From Cyanobacteriota bacterium (GTDB lineage Bacteria; Cyanobacteriota; Cyanobacteriia; PCC-6307; Cyanobiaceae), in NCBI GenBank assembly GCA_026389335.1, contig JAPLIB010000038.1, forward strand, positions 1-54,366: 54,366 nt of DNA, read 5' to 3'. Each line of letters begins with the position of its first letter. The first letter of the stretch is position 1. Shown here piece after piece: positions 18,585 to 28,300 of the stretch. The notes beneath the pieces were generated by a model. It saw only the letters and a program-made list of their open reading frames with translations. It had not been told where the DNA came from and ran no database searches. A program made the position numbers and the translations under genes.

Positions 18585-19148
18585 TCAGCCCTCGGCGCCG
18601 GGATAGTCACCGCCACCGCCAAAATCGCCGCCCCCACTGCCACTGCTGCGGCGGCGCCGGGCACGGCCCGCATCGAAGCTGTCGCCACCGCGATCACCAC
18701 CGCCGTAGCTGCGATCTTCCCAGCCCCGGGCGCCGGAACCACGCTCGCCGCCACCGGCTCCGGCGTAGCCACCGCCGCCGCCGGCCCCGCCGCCATAGCC
18801 GCCACCAGCACCACCGGCGCCAGCGCCATAACCGCCGCCGGCGCCATAGCCGCCGCCGCCATAGCCGCCGGCGCGGCGACCGCCGCCGCCCGCACCACCA
18901 CCGGCACTGCGGGGTTCGGCCTTGTTGATGCGCAGTGGACGCCCCATCAACTCAACCCCCTGAAGGGCATCGATGGCCTGGGTTTCCAGCTCTGGATCCG
19001 CCATCTCCACGAAGGCGAAGCCGCGCTTGCGACCGGTGTCCCGCTCCAGGGGAAGGGAGCAATTCGCCACCTCTCCAAAGGGGGCGAAGAGCTCGCGGAT
19101 GTCTTCCTGCTCGGCGCGGAAGGGCAGATTGCCGACAAAAATGCTCAC
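18585..19148 (-). CDS. RNA-binding protein with one RRM and a long Gly-rich tail
   Basis: A 187-residue protein. Residues 1-80 form an RNA recognition motif with RNP2 IFVGNLPF and RNP1 KRGFAFVEM. The remaining 100 residues are a Gly/Ala/Tyr repeat region (GGGYGAGG-type) ending in an Arg-rich and Ser-rich segment. Cyanobacterial Rbp proteins have this design and are linked to cold response and mRNA localisation; the tail here is long. The start is GTG at 19148 (VSIFVGNL); upstream in-frame codons to 19394 run into the argH end and are not credible. Confidence 0.92.
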   Translation of the reverse strand: MSIFVGNLPFRAEQEDIRELFAPFGEVANCSLPLERDTGRKRGFAFVEMADPELETQAIDALQGVELMGRPLRINKAEPRSAGGGAGGGGRRAGGYGGGGYGAGGGYGAGAGGAGGGYGGGAGGGGGYAGAGGGERGSGARGWEDRSYGGGDRGGDSFDAGRARRRRSSGSGGGDFGGGGDYPGAEG

Positions 19149-19245
19149 TGAACTGACCTGATGACCGGGAATGGGCTTGAACCGTGAGGGGCCCGCATGA
19201 CGCCTGAACGTCACACACCGCGCAAGGTTAAACCGCCCAGCCGCA

Positions 19246-20700
19246 TTAGTCCGCGGTTGCCGCTGATCCTTCGCCAAGCCGGCGGCGGGCGAGCAGCAGC
19301 TGCTGCCCCACCTGCTCGAAACCGGTGCCGCCTTCACTGCGCCGGGCTCGGACCACCTGGCGCGGGGCAATGGCGGCATGGATGTCGGCCTCAAAGGCGG
19401 GATGGAGCTGCTGCCAGCGCTGCAGCGGCAAATCCTTGAGCAGAATCCCCTCCCGCAGGCAACCCTTCACCAGGCCACCCACCAGTTGATAGGCCTCCCG
19501 GAACGGCACCCCGCGGGCCACCAGGTAGTCGGCCACATCGGTGGCATTGGAGAAATCAGACTCCACCGCCCGCTCCAGGCGCTCAGGCCGGAACACCAGA
19601 CCCTCCTCGAACAGGATCGCCATCGCCTCGAGGCAATCAAGCGTGGTGCGCACGCCGTCGAACAGCGCCTCCTTGTCCTCCTGGAAATCCTTGTTGTATG
19701 CCAGGGGCAATCCCTTGATCATCGTCAGCAGACCCATCAGATGGCCGAACACCCGGCCGCTCTTGCCCCGCACCAGCTCCGGCACATCGGGGTTCTTCTT
19801 CTGGGGCATCAGGCTGCTGCCGGTGGCGCAGCGGTCGGTGAGGGCAACGAAGCCGAACTCCTCGCTGGCCCAGAGAATCACCTCCTCACTGAGCCGGCTG
19901 AGGTGCACCAGCACCAGGCTGGCCGCGGCCATGAACTCCACCGCGAAATCCCGATCACTGACGGCATCGAGAGAATTGGCATAAAGGCTGGCGAAACCCA
20001 GAGCCTCGGCCGTCTGGCGGCGATCGATCGGCACGGGCGTACCGGCCAAGGCTGCCGCCCCCAGCGGGCAGATGTCCACACGACGGCGCACATCGGCCAG
20101 ACGGGAGCGGTCCCGTTCAGCCATTTCGATGTAAGCCAGCAGGTGATGGGCCAGGCAGATCGGCTGGGCCCGCTGCAGATGGGTGTAGCCGGGGATCAAG
20201 GTGTCGGCATGGGCCTCCGCCTGGGCGAGCAGGGCCCGCTCGAAACGCAGCAGGGCGCGCTCGATCTCATCGATGCGGCGCCGCAGCCACAGGCGCAGAT
20301 CGGTGCCCACCTGGTCGTTGCGACTGCGGCCGGTGTGCAGCTTCTTGCCCACGGGCCCGAGCAGCTCGATCAACCGCCGCTCCACGGCGAAATGGACGTC
20401 CTCCACCTCGATCGTGGGCTGAAACGCCCCGGCGGCGGCCTCCTGGCGGATCGTTTCGAGCCCCTCGATCAGCTGATCCGCTTCCGGCGCCGTGATCACC
20501 CCGCAGCAGCCGAGCATGCGGGCATGGGCGATCGAACCATCGAGATCCTCCTGCAGCAGGGTGATGTCGAAGCCGATTGAGGCATTGAAGCGCTCGATCG
20601 CCGGATGCAAGCCCTGCTCAAAGCGATCGCTCCAACCCCCGGCCGCACCGCCCGTCACACCGGAGCTCGAGGGGGAGGGGGGCGTGGATTCGGCGGCCAT
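19246..20700 (-). CDS. argH: Argininosuccinate lyase
   Basis: A 484-residue enzyme that splits argininosuccinate into arginine and fumarate, the last step of arginine synthesis. The fumarase-superfamily signature [12 protein letters not shown] is present near residue 300, together with [10 protein letters not shown] and [15 protein letters not shown] 25-residue Ser/Pro/Gly leader precedes [11 protein letters not shown] at 20700 is the only suitable start. The RsbU-like gene upstream is on the same strand, 39 bases away. Confidence 0.96.
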   Translation of the reverse strand: MAAESTPPSPSSSGVTGGAAGGWSDRFEQGLHPAIERFNASIGFDITLLQEDLDGSIAHARMLGCCGVITAPEADQLIEGLETIRQEAAAGAFQPTIEVEDVHFAVERRLIELLGPVGKKLHTGRSRNDQVGTDLRLWLRRRIDEIERALLRFERALLAQAEAHADTLIPGYTHLQRAQPICLAHHLLAYIEMAERDRSRLADVRRRVDICPLGAAALAGTPVPIDRRQTAEALGFASLYANSLDAVSDRDFAVEFMAAASLVLVHLSRLSEEVILWASEEFGFVALTDRCATGSSLMPQKKNPDVPELVRGKSGRVFGHLMGLLTMIKGLPLAYNKDFQEDKEALFDGVRTTLDCLEAMAILFEEGLVFRPERLERAVESDFSNATDVADYLVARGVPFREAYQLVGGLVKGCLREGILLKDLPLQRWQQLHPAFEADIHAAIAPRQVVRARRSEGGTGFEQVGQQLLLARRRLGEGSAATAD

Positions 20701-20739
20701 CGGGGGCTGGGCTCAACGACCCAGCTTCGCAGCCCGGCT

Positions 20740-22161
20740 TCAGAACCCGGGAAGGGACGGCAGCATCACGTCCTCCCGCACCTTGAGCACCACCATCGAG
20801 GCATCGTCCTCAAGCTGGTGATCGGCGCCCACGAAGCGATCCAGACGCACGAACAACTGATCCAGCAGCCCCTGGGCAGCAAGACCGGAGCGGCAGGCCG
20901 CCTGAAACGCGCGCACCAGCCGCTCCTCATCGAAACGTTCACCACTGAAACCGGAGGCCTCGGTGACGCCATCGGTGTAATAGAGCAGCACATCGCCGGG
21001 CTCCAGCACCAACTCAGCCCATCCGTACTCCGCTTCGCTCTGCAGACCGATCAACAATCCCGGGGCATCGAGGCGATCAACCCGGTCCTGCTGGCGCCGC
21101 CAGATCAAGGGCGGATTGTGGGCCGCATTGGCATAGCGCAGCCGGCGACTGATGGGGTCATAGTCGGAATAGAACAGCGTGACAAAACGGTGGGAATGGG
21201 CCAGATCTTCCTGGGCCAGGCGGTTGAGATCCTGCAGGATGCGATCCGGAGGCAGACCGCTCAACACCTCCGCTCGCAACATGCCGCGCAGCAGGGTCAT
21301 CAGCAGGCCGGCCGGTACCCCTTTGCCCATCACATCCCCCATCACCACTGCCCACTGGCCCTGCTCGCGCCGCCGACCGATCAGATCGGGCCGCACCGGA
21401 ATGAAGTCGTAATAGTCGCCACCCACCTGATAGGCGGGCCGGCAACGGGCCGCCAGCTCCACCCCTGCAATCACCGGACAGCGATCAGGCAGCAGCTGGG
21501 CCTGGATCTCAGCGCCGATGCTGAGCTGGCGATCGAGCCGTTCATGGCGCCGCATGTCCTGTTGCAGCATCTCGTTTTCCAGCGCCACACCGGTGAGATC
21601 AGCCACCAGCTGCAGATGGCGACGATGCACCTCACTCCAGCTGTAGCCGCGCCGACCGCTGAAAACATAAAGACGACCGCGCTGGCCACTGCGGGCCACC
21701 ACGGAGGTGGCGAACACCTCGGCCGGTCCCAGCAGCCTGCGGATCAGCGGATCGAGCAAGGCGGCCACCGCCTCATCACCGGACTGGACCTGATGCTGGT
21801 GGTCGGTGAGGGTGAGCAGCCGCCGCACCAGCTCAGCCGAGCGTTCGCCGGGAGTCGCCTGCAGATGATCCCGCCAGAGGCGGCCATCCGGGTGGAACAC
21901 CACCAGCACACTGCCCTCAGCCTCCAGCAAACGGGAGGTCACCAGGGGCACCAACTCCAGAAAGCGACTGAGATTGGTGAAACTGCGCAGGGCAAAGGCC
22001 AACGAGGCCAACAGCTCCTGGTTGCGGCGTTGCTCGTGATTGAGGCTGTCGAGCAGCTGCCGCACCGAAGCCGCCAGTGCCTGGGGCGAAAGGGGCGACG
22101 CGTTGGAGAAAGGCGTCGAATCGGGAGCCCCAGCCATAGCGGCGCTGGCCGCAGCGGGCAT
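20740..22161 (-). CDS. RsbU-like PP2C serine phosphatase with sensor domain
   Basis: A 473-residue signalling protein. Residues about 40-210 form a GAF-like sensor domain with a coiled segment (LNHEQRRNQELLASLAFALRS at its start). The C-terminal 240 residues are a SpoIIE/PP2C domain with YQVGGDYYDF, GDVMGKGVPAGLLM, YYTDGVTEA and DDASMVVLKV, carrying the metal-binding Asp residues. Such enzymes dephosphorylate anti-sigma antagonists, but no RsbV or RsbW homologue is nearby. The frame begins with TTG at 22197; ATG at 22161 is preferred. Confidence 0.9.
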   Translation of the reverse strand: MPAAASAAMAGAPDSTPFSNASPLSPQALAASVRQLLDSLNHEQRRNQELLASLAFALRSFTNLSRFLELVPLVTSRLLEAEGSVLVVFHPDGRLWRDHLQATPGERSAELVRRLLTLTDHQHQVQSGDEAVAALLDPLIRRLLGPAEVFATSVVARSGQRGRLYVFSGRRGYSWSEVHRRHLQLVADLTGVALENEMLQQDMRRHERLDRQLSIGAEIQAQLLPDRCPVIAGVELAARCRPAYQVGGDYYDFIPVRPDLIGRRREQGQWAVVMGDVMGKGVPAGLLMTLLRGMLRAEVLSGLPPDRILQDLNRLAQEDLAHSHRFVTLFYSDYDPISRRLRYANAAHNPPLIWRRQQDRVDRLDAPGLLIGLQSEAEYGWAELVLEPGDVLLYYTDGVTEASGFSGERFDEERLVRAFQAACRSGLAAQGLLDQLFVRLDRFVGADHQLEDDASMVVLKVREDVMLPSLPGF

Positions 22162-22419
22162 GGGATCCGGGGGGCGGCTGGGCGGCTGGCTGCCCAAGGA
22201 GCGGCCGCGAGGGATTCGAAAGGTAGCAGTGATCCTCAGATTCGTCGGACTGAGCGACGCTGAAAGCCCGCCGAGCCTTGGATCTCAGCAGCGGAACCAC
22301 CAGCAGAGCGAAGCCATCAAACCCCCAGAACAAGGGTCTAGATCGCTGGCCAACGAGAGACTGACCAACGAGAGACAGGGCTCGCGGCAAGCAGGCTGGA
22401 TCTGTCAGGAGATCAGGGA

Positions 22420-23477
22420 TTAAGCGTCCAGATGGGACAGCAGGTGCAGATCCCGGCAGCGCCGCAACAGCTGCGACGGACGCTCGCCATAGCGGGCCAG
22501 AAAATCGCGGCTGAAGGAGGCCTTGGAGAGATAGCCACAGGCCTGGGACACGTCCAGGAGGCGGCGATGGCTGAACGGGTGCTCCAGCAGGGCCTTGGCC
22601 TTGCTCAACCGCTCTGCCGCAGCCACTGCATCGGGCCACAGCCAAAGCGCTGCTTGAAGGCGTACTGCAGCGAGCGACGGCTGTAACTGCTGCGCCTCTC
22701 CATGTCCGAAAGACTGATCGGTTCGTGCAGATGGGCAAGCAGCCATTCCACCAGGGCTTGATGAATGAAGGGCTCGCCCACCGGGGAAGCTGATTCCGCA
22801 GCCGCCTCCAGCAGATCGGGCACCAGCAACATCACGATCAACCGACGGACCAGATCTTCGAGGCTGAGCATGGGATTGATGGCACCGCCAATCGCCAGGG
22901 TGCGCTCCACGTAGGCCATGGTCTCCATCAACAGCTGTTGCACCCGATCCCGACGGATATCCGCCTTACGGCTCAGCACAGCTGGTTGCTCCAGGGCAAG
23001 CCGCAGGGGCAGGCCATCGAAACCGGGACCCGCCATCGCCTGGGCTACGGGCAGCAGCGAAGCGGGCGGAAAGCTGATGATGATGCCCGAACACATACTG
23101 CAGTTGATCTGGATGCGGTTGCCCGCAGCAGGAATAAAGAAGCAGGAGGAACGGAAAATATAACTTTGACGATCAATCTTAAAGCAGTTGACACCGGCAA
23201 TATAAGGAAGCACCAGCTGGGCCTCACACCTCTGCTCCACCTCCCCATGGATGGCCGAGCCCAGGGTGGCAAGCAAGGTGAGATCACCGAGGCGAATACA
23301 ACCGGAATGGTTGATGAAGGGCTGATCACGATCGGGATGATCCCAGCGGTAAACATGGAGGGGCAAAAAGGTTCCCACCACTCCACCAAAATCAACGGTG
23401 TTGGAAGAAGCCAGCGAAGCGCCAGGCAGCTTGATGAATGGAAGTGGAGCAGCGCCAGCGGATTGCCAGGCAACCAT
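22420..23477 (-). pseudogene. AraC-family transcriptional regulator, frameshifted
   Basis: The first frame from ATG at 23477 encodes a long N-terminal domain with a beta-rich effector part. The AraC helix-turn-helix starts with EPISLSDMERRSSYSRRSLQYAFKQ and runs to GCGPMQWLRQSG, stopping at 22605. The second half, RLSKAKALLEHP through VSQACGYLSKASFSRDF to RYGERPSQLL, lies in another frame ending at 22420. Restoring one base near 22610 joins LRQ to RLSKAKALL exactly as in the family. It is therefore one gene with a one-base deletion, or a sequencing error. The truncated product would lack the second DNA-reading helix. Confidence 0.8.
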
Positions 23478-24107
23478 GGGTAAATAAAGAGTGGGCAAAT
23501 TAAGAGTGGGCAAACAAAGAGCGATCAGCCAGATGAATGTTAGCGATCAGGATGCAAAATACCAAGCTCAAGGTGCAAAAAACGCAAGGCCACACAAAAA
23601 ACGACGGACCCTAGTCGCGCGCGTGTCAAGCGCGAATGCGTCACCGAAACAACGAGCGGCATACCGAATATGTGGATCAACTTCTCAAAATGAAGCAACA
23701 ACTTTTCCGCCCCGAAAAGAACTACAGCCTTGGATTCTGCGATAATCTCAATAAATTTCAGGGCAGCAACTTACCGAATAGGCCCATCCCTATCAAGCAG
23801 CGTGGGGCACATAGTCCATTCCAGGATGACGATCAACACTCCACCCAGGTCAATACCAAAAGAATCTCAGGCTTTATACACGAGATCGACGCAAAGAAAT
23901 CAATAGACTACATAAGCCAATATCAGCCCAGATGCATCGCATCGCATTGCTGGCAGCTCCACTTCGCCAGAGTGAACGAAGTGGCAGTAGCCAGAACCAG
24001 CCAATAATAATCGATTAAAAGATATACAACTTCACGTGATAGCGAATTGATTATTTTAGCTCAAGAATGCTAGTAAATCTTATTAGGACTTAGTATGAAG
24101 CAAACTC
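23478..24107. other. AT-rich intergenic region with direct repeats
   Basis: About 630 bases between the AraC gene and the ftsY end, visibly poorer in G and C than its surroundings. At 23487-23499 and 23502-23514 there are two identical copies of aagagtgggcaaa, 15 bases apart, just upstream of the AraC start. Short open frames further right have no recognisable product. No RNA gene was recognised. Confidence 0.5.
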
Positions 24108-26147
24108 TCATCTGGCCAGCAAGGCCTCCACGAACTCAAAGCTGTTGAAGGGGCGCAGATCGCGGATGCCTTCGCCGGCCCCGATGAAGCGGATCGGCAG
24201 TTTGGCCTCCGAAGCCACTGCCAGCGCCACACCACCGCGGGCACTGCCATCGAGCTTGGTGATCACCACACCGGTGAGGCCGGCGGCACTGGCGAAGGCC
24301 ATCGCCTGGCGCAGGCCGTTCTGGCCCTGGCTGGCATCCAGCACCAGCAGCGACTCCACCACCGCCTCCGGAGCCAGTTTGTCGATGATGCGCCGCACCT
24401 TGGTGAGCTCCTCCATCAGGTTGTGTTTGGTCTGCAGACGACCGGCCGTATCCACCAGCACCAGCTCCGTGCCCTTGGCCCTGGCCGCACCGATAGCGTC
24501 GTAGACGACAGCCGCCGGATCGGCATTGGCACTGGGGTTGGAAATCACCGGCACGCCACTGCGCTGCCCCCAGATGCTCACCTGCTCCACGGCCGCGGCG
24601 CGGAAGGTGTCGGCGGCGGCGATCAGGCAGCTGTAACCACTGCGCACGGCCAGATTGGCCAATTTGCCGAGGGTGGTGGTTTTACCAACGCCGTTGACCC
24701 CCACCAGCAACCAGACATTGAGACGCTCCTTCTGGGGTGCCAACAGCGGTGCAGCGCTGGCCGCTATCGGTGCTTCCAGCAGACCGCGCAGCTGCTCCTT
24801 GAGAAAACGCAAGCCCTCAGCCGGTTCCACCACCTCCTCATTGAGCCGGCGCCGCAGCGCATCCAGCACCTGATCGGTGGCCTGCACCCCCACATCAGCC
24901 CGCAACAGGGTGGTCTCAAGGTCGTCGAGCACCTGCGGCGTGAGGGGATCGTCGCCGAGGTTCTCGAGCAGCTGGGTGACAAAGCCGCGTCGGGTCTTCT
25001 CCAGGCCGCGGCGCAACCGGCCGAGCCAGTCGATCTCCTCGAGCGACATGTCCTCGACCTGGCGACCCTGGGCCGCCAGCACTTCCGCCGACCAGGTGAA
25101 GGTGTCGTCGAACTCGCCCAGTTGGGGTTCGCTCTCCGCCAACGCTGGAGCCGGGACAGGCGGAGCTGCGGCCTCGGCTGAAAGCTCACGCTCCGAAACC
25201 GGGGCCGCCGCCGTGAGCTGCTGCAGCCGTTGCTGACGCTGGGCGGCAGCCTGCTCCAGCAACGACAGGCCCGCTGCGGCGACGGGAGCAGCGGTCGGGG
25301 ATTGCTCGGCCTGCACCACAGCCGGGAGCGGAGCTGGCGGTACGGCAAACGCTGGTTCAGAGAGTGTCGCAATCGCTGGGAGCTCGGCTCCTGAAGAGAA
25401 ACCAGGCTCAGCCACAACCGCAGCCGCCGCCAAGGGAGTTGGGGGTTCAGCTGGGGCGGGATCTGGAGCCGTTGGCTCTGTTCGCAAAGGGTTCTCAGCA
25501 GCAGGCATCTGCTGGAAGAGAGCCGTTGGCTCAGCTGCAGCCCCTATCTCAGCCACAGCCAATTGCTCGGCCGCAGCCGGTTGATCGCCTGGAACCGTTG
25601 GCTCAACCGCCACCGAAGACGGGCCCGCTGGCAAGGATTCGGTAACCGCTGGGCCACTGGCTGGAGGGCTCGGGATCGGCTCGGGGACGGGCGCCGAGCG
25701 GGCCGCCTCCTGCTGGGCCTTGAGGCGGGCATAGGCCTGGCGAGCCCAGTCGAGGGCGTCCTGATCAACAGCGCCAACGGCCGGAGGCTGATCCGCGACG
25801 ACGGCGGCGCCATCGACAGCGGAGGCAACCTGGGGCGCTGCTGATTCGCCGGGAACCGGCTCCGCCGATGCAGTCGCCGTGGTTTCAGCGCCAGCTGCCG
25901 CCGCTTCAACCGGAACTGATTCAGTGACAACCAAAGCGGCACCGTTCAGCTCAGCGCCGCTCAGCTCAGCGCCACTGAAGCCAGAACCAGAACTGGGCGA
26001 AGGCGCCGATCCCTCCCCAGGGACAGAACCTTCAGGCGACGGCTCAGGAGCGAACTCTCCTGGGGCCGGCGGCTCAGCAGCTGGTGGCGGCGAGACAGGC
26101 GGAGGGCTCTGGGGCGCCACCGCACGTTTGAACCAGTCGAACACCAT
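24108..26147 (-). CDS. ftsY: Signal recognition particle receptor FtsY
   Basis: A 679-residue GTPase that docks SRP-ribosome complexes at the membrane. The C-terminal NG domain (about 365-679) has GVNGVGKTTTLGKLA, AADTFRAAAVEQ, VDTAGRLQTKHNL and VITKLDGSARGG, all canonical. The N-terminal 345 residues are an Ala/Pro/Glu/Val-rich low-complexity region, unusually long and only mildly acidic, before the helix DMSLEEIDWLGRLRRGL. ATG at 26147 gives MVFDWFKRAV, a plausible membrane-binding helix. nusB lies 6 bases upstream, implying one transcript with nusB and DUF502. Confidence 0.96.
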   Translation of the reverse strand: MVFDWFKRAVAPQSPPPVSPPPAAEPPAPGEFAPEPSPEGSVPGEGSAPSPSSGSGFSGAELSGAELNGAALVVTESVPVEAAAAGAETTATASAEPVPGESAAPQVASAVDGAAVVADQPPAVGAVDQDALDWARQAYARLKAQQEAARSAPVPEPIPSPPASGPAVTESLPAGPSSVAVEPTVPGDQPAAAEQLAVAEIGAAAEPTALFQQMPAAENPLRTEPTAPDPAPAEPPTPLAAAAVVAEPGFSSGAELPAIATLSEPAFAVPPAPLPAVVQAEQSPTAAPVAAAGLSLLEQAAAQRQQRLQQLTAAAPVSERELSAEAAAPPVPAPALAESEPQLGEFDDTFTWSAEVLAAQGRQVEDMSLEEIDWLGRLRRGLEKTRRGFVTQLLENLGDDPLTPQVLDDLETTLLRADVGVQATDQVLDALRRRLNEEVVEPAEGLRFLKEQLRGLLEAPIAASAAPLLAPQKERLNVWLLVGVNGVGKTTTLGKLANLAVRSGYSCLIAAADTFRAAAVEQVSIWGQRSGVPVISNPSANADPAAVVYDAIGAARAKGTELVLVDTAGRLQTKHNLMEELTKVRRIIDKLAPEAVVESLLVLDASQGQNGLRQAMAFASAAGLTGVVITKLDGSARGGVALAVASEAKLPIRFIGAGEGIRDLRPFNSFEFVEALLAR

Positions 26148-26153
26148 GGCGCG

Positions 26154-26798
26154 CTACACCGTTGCCGAGGTGAAGCGTCGCAGGACGCCATTGATCATGC
26201 GCCGGCCCTGCTCATCGCTGTAGCGATTGGCCAACTCGACCGCCTCGTTGCAGGCGACCGCCGGCGGCGTGGCAAAGCTCTCCAGATCCACCGCGGCCAG
26301 TCGCAGGATGTCGCGATCAATGCGGGGCAGGCGGGTGAGCCGCCAGCCCTCCATCACCCGATCCAGGCGTTCATCAATCTGTTCGCGATCGCGCAGCACC
26401 GCCCGAGCCCGGGAGATGGCACCGCGGCGCACCTCCTCCAGATCGGCCAGCAGCAGCAAACGCGGCAGCTCAAGGCTGGCGGAGAGGCGGTTGAGGGCCT
26501 GCTCGGCATGGCTGAGACCCGTCTGCAGATGCTGACGCACCCGCGGCAACTGGGCCTGACCTTCCTCCTGCAGTTCGCTGTCCAGCAGCTCCTGCTGGGC
26601 CTGCTGCAGATCCTCGGCCGAGCGATCGAGCGCATCGCGCACATGCTGACTGAGGCTGGTGAGGGCCTGCTGCAACAGGCCTTCGAGGGAACCCTCCGCC
26701 AGGGCGGCCGTGCCGGCAGCGTTTGCCGCCGGACCTCGATCGTTCACCTGGCCAAGCATCAGCAGGGCTAATTCGCGGGCAAGAGTTCGGCTCTGCAT
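26154..26798 (-). CDS. nusB: Transcription antitermination factor NusB
   Basis: A 214-residue helical RNA-binding protein of the boxA antitermination complex for rRNA. The N-terminus SRTLARELALLMLGQV is typical. The C-terminal core contains WRLTRLPRIDRDILRLAAVDL and CNEAVELANRYSDEQGRRMINGVL. It is longer than the 140-residue bacterial norm because of a helical insert (about 40-130), as in other cyanobacterial NusB. Its start overlaps the DUF502 stop by one base (TGATG). Confidence 0.94.
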   Translation of the reverse strand: MQSRTLARELALLMLGQVNDRGPAANAAGTAALAEGSLEGLLQQALTSLSQHVRDALDRSAEDLQQAQQELLDSELQEEGQAQLPRVRQHLQTGLSHAEQALNRLSASLELPRLLLLADLEEVRRGAISRARAVLRDREQIDERLDRVMEGWRLTRLPRIDRDILRLAAVDLESFATPPAVACNEAVELANRYSDEQGRRMINGVLRRFTSATV

Positions 26799-27529
26799 CA
26801 GGAAAGCTGGGGTGCACGCAACTGGGCCAGGAGACTGGAGAAGCTGCGATTGGACTGATTGGGCTCACGCTCGTCGGGGCTGACGATGCCGGCCGAAATA
26901 ATCGTGCGGAAAGCGTCTTCGACGCTGAGATCAATGTCCTTGACGAGACGCTCAGGCACGACCGCATACCAACCGGTGGTGGGATTCGGGGCCGTGGGGA
27001 TGAACACACTCAACATGGACTCCTGGAAATCTGCCTGAACGGCGCTCCCGATCGTGCCGGTGACGAAGCCAACGGCATAGAGCCCCTCGCGGGGATATTC
27101 CACCAGCACCACCCGACGAAAGCGGTTGCCGCCACTGCCCTGCAGGAAGGTTTCCAGCAGTTGCTTGAGGGTCTTGTAGACCGAACCAGCCAGGGGTATG
27201 CGCAGCAGCGTGCCCTCGCCGAATTCAAGCAGCCAGCGGCCGACAATGTTGCGCGCCATCAAGCCGATCAACAGAATTCCCAGCAGAGGCACCAGTAGGC
27301 CAACGCCGAGGTTGATCAGCTCCTGAAGCAGGGGATTCAGGGTATTAAATGGATTGAACTGCTTCGGGATAGAGGTGAGAAAGGCCAGGACAAACCGACT
27401 CACGGTGGTGCCCAGCCAGATCGTGGTGGCCAGCGGAATCACCACCAGCAGACCAGCAATCAGATCATTCTTGAGATCCTGCTGCAGGCGATCGCCCAGC
27501 GGCTGATCGGTACGGGGACTGGAGGTCAC
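26798..27529 (-). CDS. DUF502 family membrane protein
   Basis: A 243-residue inner-membrane protein. The first segment is LIAGLLVVIPLATTIWLGTTV (about 27-47), the second LGVGLLVPLLGILLIGLMARN (about 95-115), followed by a soluble domain with RRVVLVEYPREGLYAVGFVTG and VFIPTAPNPTTGWYAVVP, the DUF502 signatures. Function is unknown. The frame's TTG at 27532 precedes a GTG at 27529, which I take as start. It is the first gene of the block with nusB and ftsY. Confidence 0.92.
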   Translation of the reverse strand: MTSSPRTDQPLGDRLQQDLKNDLIAGLLVVIPLATTIWLGTTVSRFVLAFLTSIPKQFNPFNTLNPLLQELINLGVGLLVPLLGILLIGLMARNIVGRWLLEFGEGTLLRIPLAGSVYKTLKQLLETFLQGSGGNRFRRVVLVEYPREGLYAVGFVTGTIGSAVQADFQESMLSVFIPTAPNPTTGWYAVVPERLVKDIDLSVEDAFRTIISAGIVSPDEREPNQSNRSFSSLLAQLRAPQLS

Positions 27530-27610
27530 CAAGGGGGATTGGGGGAGTTCGGATCGAACAACCCGACGCTAACCAGCCGGTGCTGCGCCGGAGCGGCCGC
27601 GCGGGAGTGT

Positions 27611-28261
27611 TCAGAGCACGCTGCCGAGGCAGAGGATGGTGAAGGCAATGATCAGCACCACGGCACCGCCGGAACCGGCGAAGCGGCGCTGGCTGAGGGC
27701 AACCTTGGAGGCCTGCTCGGTCTGCTTGAACTGGGCTTCCATCTGATCGAGCTGGCGATCAATGAAGGCTCTGGCCGACTGGTTTTTCTGGGCCTCGCTG
27801 GCATTGGCGGGCACCTGGCCTGAGGCCTCGGCCTGCTTGATCAGCTGCTGCACCAGGGCCGGATCCTGGCTCTGCTGGCGGGCCATCTCCAGTTGCCCCT
27901 TCTTGCCGGCCAGCTGCTGATCCGACTGTTGCTGCATGATCTGGTCACCGCCGAAGGCCACCGGCAGCGAGGCCGTCAGAAAAACAGCCAGCAACCCACT
28001 GATGATGCAGACCGTCCACAGCACCGGGGTGCGCGATTCGGCCTCATCTTCAAGGCGGGAGGAGAGGTACATCAACACCAGACCCACCAGGGCCATGGGG
28101 GACTGGTTGATCAGCCGTTCCACCACCAGCTGGCGGAACGGCTCCTGGTTCCAATCCCAGAGCGTGAGCACCGCCAGCATCTGCAGTAGCAGCAGCGCCA
28201 CCAGGGTGATGCCCATCCAGCGCAAGAGCGGGCTGAAACGGCTAGGTGAGGTGGCAATCAC
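27611..28261 (-). CDS. HpsJ-like membrane protein
   Basis: A 216-residue protein with three or four membrane segments: GITLVALLLLQMLAVLTLW near the N-terminus, SPMALVGLVLMYLSSRL, TVCIISGLLAVFLTASLPVAF and a C-terminal VVLIIAFTILCLGSVL. Between the last two is a Gln/Lys-rich coiled region of about 90 residues. The arrangement matches the cyanobacterial HpsJ-like family, named after a hormogonium polysaccharide gene; its role in unicellular species is unknown. GTG at 28261 is preferred because ATG at 28309 would overlap the divergent queG start. Confidence 0.7.
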   Translation of the reverse strand: MIATSPSRFSPLLRWMGITLVALLLLQMLAVLTLWDWNQEPFRQLVVERLINQSPMALVGLVLMYLSSRLEDEAESRTPVLWTVCIISGLLAVFLTASLPVAFGGDQIMQQQSDQQLAGKKGQLEMARQQSQDPALVQQLIKQAEASGQVPANASEAQKNQSARAFIDRQLDQMEAQFKQTEQASKVALSQRRFAGSGGAVVLIIAFTILCLGSVL

Positions 28262-28300
28262 ACGATCAGATCCAGCGGACCGCGACTCTACCGACCGACG

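Noticed and set aside
15488..20630. GCGATCGC palindromes as possible regulatory sites
   Set aside because: These are HIP1-type sequences that are scattered through cyanobacterial genomes, including within genes here, and do not mark single regulatory sites.
22348..22378. Direct repeat of ccaacgagagac near the end of the AraC gene
   Set aside because: Only two short copies in a spacer; too little to call a functional element.
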